Source of the DNA: Nocardia miyunensis NBRC 108239
Lineage (GTDB): Bacteria; Actinomycetota; Actinomycetes; Mycobacteriales; Mycobacteriaceae
Length of the DNA stretch: 64,000 nucleotides
NCBI RefSeq assembly: GCF_001613065.1
Contig: NZ_BDBQ01000095.1
Coordinates: 1-64,000 of the forward strand
Direction: 5' to 3'
A program made the position numbers and the translations under genes. This document shows, one piece after another, positions 51,501 to 63,500 of this stretch; position 1 is the first letter of the stretch, and the number at the start of each line of letters is the position of its first letter. The notes under the pieces are model-generated. The model saw only the letters and a list, made by a program, of their open reading frames with translations, did not search any database and was not told the origin of the DNA.

Positions 51501-54500
51501 CCGGGGATCAAAGGCGGCCTGCGCGTCCTCATCTCCGGCCGCTCCGCCGAATCTCGCGCCGTGGACATCCAGGCCGAAAATCGCACTGCCCGCAGCGGCG
51601 GTGAAGGCAGCGTCCAATACTTCACCGCACCCGATGACGCCCTCTACGCGCATACCCCCCAGGCCCAGATTGCCATCATCCGTAGCGTCCAGCATGAAAA
51701 CGCGGTCAACGAACACCGAGCGGCACTCGCCGAACATGCCGCGGCACCGACCAAAGAAACCCAATCGAAACTGCACAGGGCCACCAATAAACTCGCGGCC
51801 TCCCAGAAGAATCTCGACGAGGCCATCGATAACATCCGGTCGGTCACCCACAAGCTGCAGCCCCTCGGCGTGCGCAAGCCCAGCACCCACGACCCCGCCA
51901 CCGCTCACCTCCCCAATTCACCGCCGACGACAGACCCCACCGCCGACGCGCACACCCCTGGGCAACCCGGGCACCCACCCCCGGTCCACCCCGAAGGCGA
52001 AGCGCCGACCGGCAATCCGGGCGTCGCCGCGCATGAGGCAACACCGGACAACACGAAACCCGGACAGCCACAACAGCTTCCGGCATCGACAGGTTCGGCG
52101 CCAGGGATATCCGCGAGTGGCTCTGCCGCGCCCGTGCAGATGTCGTCGAGCACCGCCCCCGACGCTGCGGCCGGACAGCCCGTCCACGCTTCCGGCGCAC
52201 AGACGGCCAGTGTGAGCGCTGCGCTGCCGCAAGCCCAACAGGGCCACCCGGGCGCTGTCCGGACACTGGTGAATACCTATTGGCCCACCACTCTCCAGCA
52301 AGTGACCACCACGCTGGGCTGTAACCTCACCAGCGGCACACCCGCACAGCCGGTTCAGCAGTTGGCACACGCACTCGCCTTCGCCGGACTTCGCAGCGCG
52401 GAACTCGACCGATGGTCTGTGCCCGCTGACACGGACCTCGCCGACTGGCTGCACCAGAAGACCGACGATGCGCTGCTCGACGGCTTGGGCCGGCTGAACG
52501 ATGCCGAGCGCCACCTCGTCCAGGCCGCGCTCCACGCTCAGCCGCGTGATCTCACTCCGGATCAGATCGACGTGCTGCAGCGGCTCACACAGGTGGTGCA
52601 CGCGCAGCATCGCGCCGACGACACGATCGACGGAGCGCCCGAGCCGACGGGCCCGCTCACGAGCGCACCACAGCCGACCTCACCGGGCACCGCCGGGCCG
52701 AGCGTTTCCCTCGCACCGGCCGATTCCCGCGAACCACTCGCGCCCGCTGCCGGGCCGGTCGCCGCCGCGCCATCCACGCCGAACCGGGCGACCGATGCTC
52801 GGTTTCCATTCGATCTCATTGTGGCACAGGGGCATTCGACCACGGCACCGAAGATGGATCCGGGCGTCGCACTGGATCTGAAGGCACTGCAACGTGGAGT
52901 CGTGGCCGCCTACATGGCCCTCGAGGGGGTCTCGGAATCCGATCCCGTCGTCGCGGCCCTCGCCCTGGCCCCCCTCGCCCTGTTCGGGCGGCTGGTCGAT
53001 CGGCTCCACCCGAGCCAGCGAGAGGCCCTGCGGCAACGATTCCGCCAAGGACTGTCGGAAGAACAGACGGCCTATGTGCACAACGCGCGCGTCACCACCG
53101 GAATGCGTTGGCACGCTACGGGAGTGCGAGCCCTCGCCGCCGGCGCGCTGCGCCGCATCGCCCGATCGATCGCCGCGGAACACGGGATTCCCGCAACGCC
53201 CGCCGAGCTCACCGCCGAGGAACTCGCCGTCCTCGAACTGACGGCACAGGGTTTGTCCAGGGCGGTGATCGCGCAGCGCCTGGGCCTGCCGCGGCAGACC
53301 GTGACAGTCACCGCCAGGCAAACCGCGGAAAAACTGAACGTACCCAACCGGGCCGCATCGGTGGCCGAGGCGACACGCCGTGGAGACCTCGACATCACCT
53401 CCTTCCCCGCGATGAAACATCAAGCGACAGCAGGCTTTTCCGGAAACCACACCAACGTGCTGACCCTCACCGCCAAAGGCCTGACCCGGCAGTCCGTCGC
53501 GGAAATTCTGTCCATGCCGGCCGCGGAACTGCAGAACCACCTCGACGACATCGCCGGCAGGCTCGGCAACCCCGCACCCGCATGCCTGGTGGCGGCCGGG
53601 ATTCGGGAGGGTCTGGTCGACGTCAACGGTCCCGGGTGGTCGAACCGGGACGGAACCGCCACAGCCGAATCCCCTTCGGGCCCAGGGTCTGTCGTCACCG
53701 CCGTCCATCCTGGTGGCAGGCCGACGCCCCCGGGTCTCGTCGCGCTGGACGAGTGGCCGATCGACACCTCGACGCTGTCCCGGGCACAGGCGGGCGACAA
53801 GGCTGCCTCGCAGTCGCTGGATCGCCGGTACAGTCGCGCCGATGTCCGGCGTGTGCTGGCGCTGCTGGGCTGGGACCCGGCGCGCGGCGAGCCGCCCACG
53901 CAGATCGCACGGCTGGCACACGCGATCCACTTCGGTGTCCTGACTTTCGCCCGAAACAACCGTTGGCCCGTCCCCGCGGGGCAGGACATCGGCGACTGGA
54001 TGTTCGCCGTAGCTCAGGACACACTGCTCGACAATCTAGACCACCTGGGCACTGCCGACCGCCAACTCGTCTCGGCCGCGATCGGCGCATCGCACCGCGG
54101 CGAGGACCTCGACGACGACCAGGTCGCCGCGATCGAGCGCCTGGCGACGGTGGCACATCTACGGTCCCGGGGTGAGGACTCCACCGGGCCGACCGCCCGG
54201 ACCGACGTCGTCGCAGCGCCTTCTCCGCCCCCGGCGCAACCGGCCGATCCGGCCCCGGCAGAACCGATTGCCAACTCGAAAGCACCCGTTGCGGGACTGG
54301 ACGAGGCGTTCGATGAGCCCGGCGTCGCCAAACCGGTCGGCCAGTTCGACCCCGCCCTCGTAACGGCGATCAACCCCGACAACCCCATCGGCTCGCACAC
54401 CGCCGTCGGAGGCAAGCCGTCCGCCCAACCCGGGCCGATCAACACGGCGACGTCCGTCGCGGAGCAACTGTTCGTGGACTGGTGCCGGACACGACTGGCA

Positions 54501-57500
54501 GACCGATCCGGACAGCCGCGCCAAAGCCTTGCCGAGTATGCAGCCATGCACAGTCTGGTGCCGTCGCAGGTAGCCAGGTGGCTGGCTCGAGCCGAACTGG
54601 ATGCGGATGCGCTCCACGCTACCGGGGCTGGTCGTTTCCCCGCGCCGAGTGGGGGAAATGCGACGACCTGGTTGTCGGCGATACGCAGGTTCCTGTGCGT
54701 CGACCCGGAACATATGGACGAGTTGCTGGGTATGCGACGCGGCGGGTGGAGTGCCGCCGAGCGGGGTACCGAAGACCTGAGCACAGAGCAGATACGGGCC
54801 TTGCTACGGAGGGTCCCGGGCGCCCGTGATACATACCCGGATGCGGCACATCACTACCCCGCTCTGCTGACCGCGGACGGGGCTGCCGCATATCCGGAAG
54901 GATATTCTCATATTGGGGAATATATCCAGTCACTCCGCGAATCTGCCAATCTTTCTCGTACTGCGCTCGCCGAGAGCATCGGCAACTCCAGTAGCATTGT
55001 AAGACTATGGGAGAACGGGAAAGCTGCCCCTCCGGCTGAAACAATTGAACGCTTGACCGGAGTGCTCCCATTTCCATCCGAGGTAACATACGGAGAGCTA
55101 GCCGAAAATTATTCGCACCTGCAAAAAGATTCGGTAGCATTCCCAAGCGTTCGCGTCGCCGAGTCGTTCGGCGAGTATTTGAAGCACTTTCGCTTGCTGA
55201 ACAATCTGAAACGGGCGGACGCAGCACGCATTTTCGGCTTGTCCAAGCAGACCATACAGGCACACGAAGAAGGCACTAGGGAGACCAGTGACGAACTGGT
55301 AATGTTGCAGGCGTATGACCGCGCGCTGCATCGTTCCGGCCCGTGGAACGATATCGCCGAAGCCTGGGGGTTCGGCTATCGAATGGATGAGGCCGGAGAG
55401 AAAATTCCGGACCCCGCTGACTGTAAAACGCCCTCCGATTGGGTGAGAGCGGTGCGACTGTATTACCGAATGTCTCAGTCGGAGTTCGGCGCACGGATGA
55501 GGAGATCCCGAGCACGGATAGCCGAGATGGAAACATCCGGTTCGCCGGGTATTGATTTCACTCGCGACCTACGCGCTGTATTGGGAATTCCGGATAAAAT
55601 ATCGGCAGCGGCGTTGCGCAAATTCTATCTCAGGCCTTCCGAGCAGAAAAACTTCTTGGAATGGTTCCGAAACCGGCTGAATGACGAGTCGGGCCTGCCG
55701 CGCCTGAGTCTCACGGGTTACGTCGAAATGCACCGGCTGGAGATGAGCCAGGTTCGCCGATGGCTGATGGAATCCGAATTGGATATCGGCCATTACCAAA
55801 ACGAGCCGGCACAACCGCTTCCGGAACCAGGAGCTGACGGGGTAGAAGCATGGTTGTCGGAAATGCGTCGGTTCCTGGGAATCTCACCGGAACGAATGGA
55901 TGAGTTACTGGACGCGCGGCCCGGGACATGGCAGGCAGCCGAGCGGGGTGAAGGCAAGCTGGCAGTTCGTCACCTGCGGGCGCTGCTGCGTCTGGTGCCG
56001 GGAGCCCGCGATCTTTACTCGAACATCGCGCAGTCCTACCCAGAATTGCACACGCGAGATGCATCACCCGGGAATCCCGAAGGCTACACTTTCATCGGCG
56101 ACTATCTTCGCTCGCTGCGCGCCCGGCAGAAACTGACCAGACAGCAGTTGTCCAATATTTCCGGAATGCCTCTCAATGTTATCAGAAACATAGAGACGGG
56201 CCGGGCGCAGCCACCCCCAGAGATTGTCGATACGTACCTGCGGAGCTTCTCCCCTCGCATTGCAGCCACTTACGACGAGGTCGCCGCGTGCTTTCCGTAC
56301 CTGCCGCGGGAACCGTTGGTTTTTCCGGATCCCCGTGCCTCCGAATCGTTCGGCGAGTACCTTCGCCACCTGCGCCGGATAAACAATCTGACACGTGCGA
56401 ATGCGGCGCGAATCCTAGGATTGCATCCGCTGACGCTGCGGCTGCATGAAGACGGAGAAACGGACGAGATCGACGAACTCCACATTCTGGAGATGATCCG
56501 CCGCTTCTCACAGCGAGGGATATCCTGGAACGACCTGGCCGAAGCATGGGGATTCAAGTACCGCGTGTATCCGGACGGAGAGATCAACTTCGATCCGGAG
56601 CTCTTCGGTTCGCTGCACGACTGGCTCAAGGCAGTACGTCTGAATAAAAGGGTTAGCCCGGAAAAGCTCGGCGAACTCACGGGAAGGCATAGCTCATCGA
56701 TTCGAAGGATTGAACGTGGCCTTCACCGGCGTGGCCGAGCGGGAGTTCCTGATTCCATCCACGACAATCCCACCAAGCCCACCATCACCTACCTACGCAC
56801 ACTCCGGGATGCTCTCGGATTCCCTAACGAAATCCTTGTCAGGGCGCTGCGGCGCTTCTATTCCGGCTCGGGTGCGACATCAATCGATATGGATGAGGAA
56901 GGTCTGTTCTGGGATCTTATCGCAACCCGGCCAGGATCCGACGAAGAGCGGACGATTCGGAACCAGATTTACGAAAAGCACGCATGGATCCCGGGTGCGG
57001 TAGCTCCGCGCTGGGCGACTTCAGATGACCTGCGCCATGACCTCATGCAACAGGCCGCCGAGGCGATACTCGCGGCCATGCTGAATTTCGTTCCGCCAGG
57101 TAATTTCACCCGCGCGGCGTGGGTAGCGGCTCGTTACGCGATGCTCACGGCATATTTTGAGCGCAGGTTCCCCGATGTGGACGGGCCGACCCGGAAGCTG
57201 CTCATCAAGGTCAATGCATACATCAACCGACGTTTCGGTGAGACCGGGACAATGCCCGATGACGCCGAGACCGCTCGAGCGCTCGGCCACGAGCGGGCCG
57301 AGATCATGCAGGCACGCAGGCTGATCGAACAGCGAACCGTCCACCTGGACACACCGCTCGACCCGTCGAGCGCTAAATCCGGCTCACTGCAGAGCCTGGC
57401 TGCGGACCCGTCCGCTTCGTCCGCCTTTGCGGACGCGGAATTCACAGCAACCATGCAGCAGGCTCTATCAGCCATGCCCGACCCAGACCTCGCCGAGAGC

Positions 57501-60500
57501 GTCGTGCTTCTGCACTTCATCGAAGAACTCTCACTCGGTGAAGTCAGTACACGTCTGCGAATCCCGCTGCATTCCGCTGAACAAATAATCGCGGATGCCA
57601 CCGAAATACTTCGCGCCGCGTACGGTTCACAGGATTCCGCTGGGCCACGAACAGACGCAGACGCCGCGGAGGCCACCGCCGGGGTTCCGGCCACAGACGT
57701 CATCGAGCTCGACGAATACCAGGAGCCGCCGTCAAGTCGCGACGACCAGCACGTTCACCCGCCCCAGCATCACCCGTGGCGACCTGCCACCGAACATCCC
57801 ATTGTTGCCAGCAAATCGAACTCGGCCGCAACGCCTTTCACCACAGCCGAGACACCCTCCGATGGCATCGGACCGGTCGAAAGCCGTCCACAAGCGAATA
57901 GTGGGATTCCGAGCTTCGGCCGCAGCTCACGAGGCCCGGGCCCGCTGACCGACGGCGCTGCGCCCCGTACAACACGCAGCACCGCAGCCGACGACACCGC
58001 AGCGCACTCCGTCACCACACAACGAACGCCAGCATCCACGAGCCAGCCGCAACCGATCAATCACTGTGTCCCCCATGCCATCACCCACCTCATCAACCAG
58101 CAGGGCCCAGTCGCCGAACACTTCCACCTCGACGACATCTGGACAAAGGGCGTCTCCTGGAAAGAACTCAAAGACGCCAACACCTTCCACGGCGCCCAAC
58201 CCGAACAATTCCACCCCGACAACCAACACTCCACACCTCACGCCGCCCTCATCCAAGCCATGATCGCCCAAGCCGGCGCTTCCGATGACACCACCATCAC
58301 CGCACTCGTCTTCGAAGACCGCGGCACCACCACCACCGACGAATACGGCATCGGCGGACACGCCTATACCCTCACCTACCACCACACCAACGACAACAAC
58401 CGACCACAATTCGACATCAACGGCCGCACCGTCACCTACCTCGGCGTCATCAACGGCCGAGAAACATTCCGCACCACATCCGGCGAACACAAAACCCTCC
58501 CCCAACTCGCCGGGGGCACCCACGAAGAAACGAAAGCCCTCTGGGCAATAACCTACCGCCGCACACCCGAGATGCGGCACGACAACACCCCGGGGCAACT
58601 CCTGCGCGGCCTCGGCGACCCCACCACACCACCACCCGAAACACTCCGCTTCGGCACCGAACCCCGGGCCGTAGACGAGAGCCGGCGCCCTGGCGATGGC
58701 CCATCGGCCCATGCCCCCCCGCACTCACAGCAGGATGCGCCGACAGAAGCTTCTGTGCACTCGACAGAAGAGGCACAGTTTCTGGAATGGTGCCGGGCAC
58801 GTCTGGCGGACGACTCCGGGCATGCGCGACAGACCCTCGCCGACTATGCCGCCATGCACCATCTCGATAGCACCCAGATAAACAGATGGCTCGCCCACGC
58901 CGGACTCGAGGTAACCGCCCTCGCAACCGTGCCGACAGCACCGTTCCCGTCGCCGGACGGGGTCGACACGGTGACCTGGCTGACGACCATACGCAACTAC
59001 CTGGGAGTGACGCCGCAACGCATGGACGAACTGGTCGACGCACCGGACGGCACGTGGCACGCAGCCGAACGGGGTGAGACGGAGCTACGGGTAGGACATG
59101 TACGGACCTTGTTACGCCGCGTCCCCGGCGCTCGCGACACGTATCACACCGCAGCACAGCACTACCCGGCGCTACTCGCCGAGACCGGTGTGCCGAAATA
59201 TCCGGAAGGATATGCACACATAGGCCAGTACGCTCAATTCTTGCGCGAGTCTCGGGGTTTGAGCAGATCGCAGCTGACCAAACAGCTCGGAAAGGGCAAG
59301 AACACGATATCCCGGTGGGACTCCGGGACTGCCCGACCCGCAAAAGATGACGTGATAGCACTCCTGGACACGGTTGCAGCCGACGAGGAAGTCAGTTATG
59401 ACGAATTGTCCGAGAATTTCACTTATCTACCTAGAGATTCTGTCATATTTCCAAGCGTAGCTGCCACAGAATCTTTCGGCGAATATCTGAGATACCTTCG
59501 CCGAATCAACCACACTTCACTCGCGGATACCGGGAGCCTGTTCGGAATTCCCAGCGAGACAGTCAGGCGCCAAGAAGCAGGAATCGGTGCACCCAGCGAA
59601 CTGGACATGCTTCAGACATACGATCGCGGCCTGTATCGAGCAGATTCATGGAATGAGATAGCAGCATCGTGGGGGTACAGCTACTGGATGAATCCACATG
59701 TCGAAACGTATCCTCACCCTGATGACTATCAATCTCTGCATAATTGGGTGAGATCCCTTCGATTGTATCGAAGGATGCCCCAATCGGAGGTTGCAACGCT
59801 TGTTGGCACATCCGAGGCATGGATCGGATTAGTCGAGAACAAATCCAGGGATCCCAATATCGAGTTTCTGCGGAAGCTGCGAGACGCGTTGAACATACCG
59901 AACGATTTGCTTGTCGTGGCGCTGCGGCAGTTCGTCAGCCGCACAGACGTGACATCGGGAGATCCGGCCGAGGAGCGCTTGTTCTGGGAGTTGATCGCAA
60001 CCGCACCCGGGTCGGCGGCCGAAAAGCGAATCCGCAACCGCATCTTCGAGAAGTACGCGTGGGTCCCGGTCGCCATGGCATCGCGATGGTCTCGATCTAG
60101 CAGACATTTTGACGAGATAGTTCAGCAGGCGAGGATGGCTGTCTTGCTCGCCACGCGAAACTTCGTACCTCCGGGCGAATTCACCCCGGCAGCCATGGCA
60201 GCTGCCCGATATGCCATGCTCAGGGCCTACTACGAGGACCGTTATCCCAATGTAGACACGAAAACCCGGAACCTGCTGATCAAAATCGACGGGCATATCA
60301 CAAGACGTTTGAGAGAAACAGGTTCGGCGCCTACCGATGCCGAGATATGCGAGACACTCGACCTCGACCCGAAGGACGTCGCGGCCACGCGCGCAGTTCT
60401 CGGCAGGCAGGTTTCCGAGATCTCTTCCCTCGAGGAAGACGATGGAGATAACAGGCCACGCCAGTTCGTCGACCAATCCGCCTCACCATTCACAGACATC

Positions 60501-63500
60501 GAATTCGAAGAGCGCCTGGTACAAGCGCTGGCGGACCTCCCCGACCCGGACCTGGCCAAGCGGATTGTGACGCTGACGCTGGTAGCGGGATATTCTCCGG
60601 AAGAAGCAGCCGCGCAAGTGCGGATGACGACCGTTGAAGTTCTGGAACTGATCACGGAGGCCAGCGAAAGGCTTCGGGCGGAATTCCGCCCGACCACCGC
60701 AGAGGCGGAACAGTCGACGCCCGGCGTCGGTACCGACCAGCGGCTGCAGGATCGGCCGACCGGTGGTATCAACCAGGACGGGACAAGCCCGTGGGCGTTC
60801 ATCGAGGATGGGCTTCGCCCGACATACGATGTCCTACAGGCGGATTCCGGCAGCCAACCCGACCCCAGCAGGATTACCGAGAGCAACACCAGAGCACTGA
60901 CCGGACGCGGCAGCGTGTTCTATGGCCCGGATGGTTTGCCGCACACCACAACCACTACTGCGAGCGAAACCTTCGTGGTGGGCGCGGCGCCGGGAGACTA
61001 TCGCAGCGCCAACTCCGACGAGGTCGAACATATCGACCTGCTCGGCACGTTCGACAACCCGGAGGAGGGGCCCAGCGGCTCGGGCGTCTGGCGGTTCGAC
61101 CGGCACGGGCGGATCGAGTGGATCGGGGTCGGCGGCGGGACGATCGGCGAAGCGGTCGCACATCCGAAGTTCGAGGCACAGGTTCGCCATCAACTGATGC
61201 TGGCCGGTGTCGACCCGTCCACCGTCCACTTCGGCGATCTGTGGCGCAGCGCGATGTGGACATCCGATGGCCAGATCGATTCCGTCGCAAGCTATATCGA
61301 TCGCGGCGGCGCAGGGCTCGAACGGCAGATACCCGGCGCCGGGAACTATTTCTGGGTCGAATTCGCCGGCGTGCGGGCCGAACCCGATCGGCTCTCGATC
61401 ACGATTACGCTCAACCCGGTTCGCTCTCATCCGGGTCGGGTCACGCTGGTGCTCGAGCGCCGCAACGGGGCCATTACGGCCCGCTACACCGATTTCATAG
61501 CTGGCGAGGATCCGGTGCGGGTCACCGCGGCGCTGGCGGACTTTCATGCGACGGCGATCGCCCGATGGTTCGCTGAATCCGATGTCGCCCTGCTTGATTC
61601 GGGTCTCCTCGCGCAAGGCTGGGCGTTGCGCTTCCGGGTGACGCGGGTGACCACGCCCACCGCACCGAATACGTGGGCGCGCACCTATCCCTCCCAGAGA
61701 CAGGACGGACAAGACCGATCGCCGATCGCGAGTTCGGCTGTGCAGCTGACGGGCCATCGGTCCTCGCAATGGCTGCAAAACCGTTCTGCGGAACTGCTCG
61801 CCCAAGCGGGCTACCTGGTCGCGCACAGCACCAAGACCGCGAGCCCCACCGTCAGGCCCGCCTACCAGATCGAGGACCGGGATTTCGGGCATCTCGCCCC
61901 GGACAGCGATAGCGCCGCCGATATCGCCCACCGTCTCATCGAATCCGCCAACGCGAGTTATGGGATGTTGAGCCGCTGGGTAGTAAATCTCAACGGCAGC
62001 CGAGTCGCGCCGGCCGATCTGGCGACCGCCTTGTACCAGGCCGAACGCAGCGAACTTGTCGAGGTCATCGCCATCGACTCCGAGGATAACCCCGTAGCGC
62101 TGTTCGCCCGGCCGGAGCGGTATCCCTCCGCACTCAACGACTGCCTGGCCACCTCGACCGGCGGTGTCATCGCTGACCAGGGCGACGTCGTCGACACCTT
62201 CCAGCACAACCCGGCGAATCCGCGCGGCGTGCGATGGAAGGATGCCAAATCACTGTTCCGCGGTGCGGAGCTGGAGGGATACGGCATCGCAGAACAGCCC
62301 GCGCACGCGGAACTCCTGCAACGCCTCATCAGCACCGATGCCGAGGGAGGCAACCGCACCGGCGAAGGCACCACAGCATGGGTTCTGGATCAGCGCACCT
62401 ACCAGGACCGCTACGGCGTCGGCGCACACTCCTACAAAGTCACCTACAAGGGCGTGGATGCCCACGGCCAGCACATCTTCGACGTCGACGGCCGACGGGT
62501 CATCTACGGCGGTACCGACGAACAGGGTCACGAGCGGCTCATCACCAGCGACGGTCGCACCGTCACACTGGCCGATCTCACCGGAGGCACCACCGACACC
62601 ACCGCGAAAACCTGGGCAATCGTCTGGCGCGCAGGGCAAGTCGTCACCGGAGTGGGCGAGCCGGTGGGCGACGACGGCCGGGCCGAATCACCGGCCCCGG
62701 ACCTGCGCATCGGGCAGCGCGACCGCGACAACACAGACGAATCGCGAGGCCCGCCGGCGAACGGGGAGTCCGCCGCCCCGCTGATGGCCGAATTTCCGGA
62801 GGGTACACCGCTCGCGGTGATGCCGGCGGACGTGAGCGAGCTCATCAGCCAGGTGACGGCCGGTCAGGATCCGCCGGCCGTGGAGCTTTCACCCCCCGAG
62901 CTCGAGCTGCTCAATCTGGCGGTGCACGGCCTCACATTCGACCACATCGCGGCCAGGATGGGGGTCAGCCGACACGTTATGCGGACCCACCTGGCTCGCG
63001 CTGGGAAGAAGCTCGGTACCAAGGGACTGCTCTCGACAGTGGTGGCGGCCCTGAACCAGGGTCTGCTCGACATCGGTGCACTCGATCTCACCCAACCGCT
63101 GTCGAATTCCGCCGCTCACGGCGTCTTGTCACCCCGCGAGTACGAGGTCCTCGAACAGGCGGCGCAAGGACTCTCGAACAAAGCCATCGGGAAGCGGCTG
63201 GGCATCGCACAGGACACCGTCGACGAATACCTGCAGGAAGCGGGCCGCAAACTCGGTGCGCGCGGCCGTGTTCAGATAGTTGTCCAGGCGATGCTCCAGC
63301 GAGTGCTCGGCCGGGCAGGCTATGTCGAGCTGACGGAAGGCGAAGTATATGTCGTCCGCCTCCTCGCTGACGGCCTGCCGGAGACCTCCCTCGGAGCCGT
63401 ACTGGGCATGCCGCCGGATCAGGTCAATCATCTACTCGCCCAGCTGAATTCCAGGATCACGGCCGCGGACGGCGTTCGCATGACAACGACAGCGCACGCG

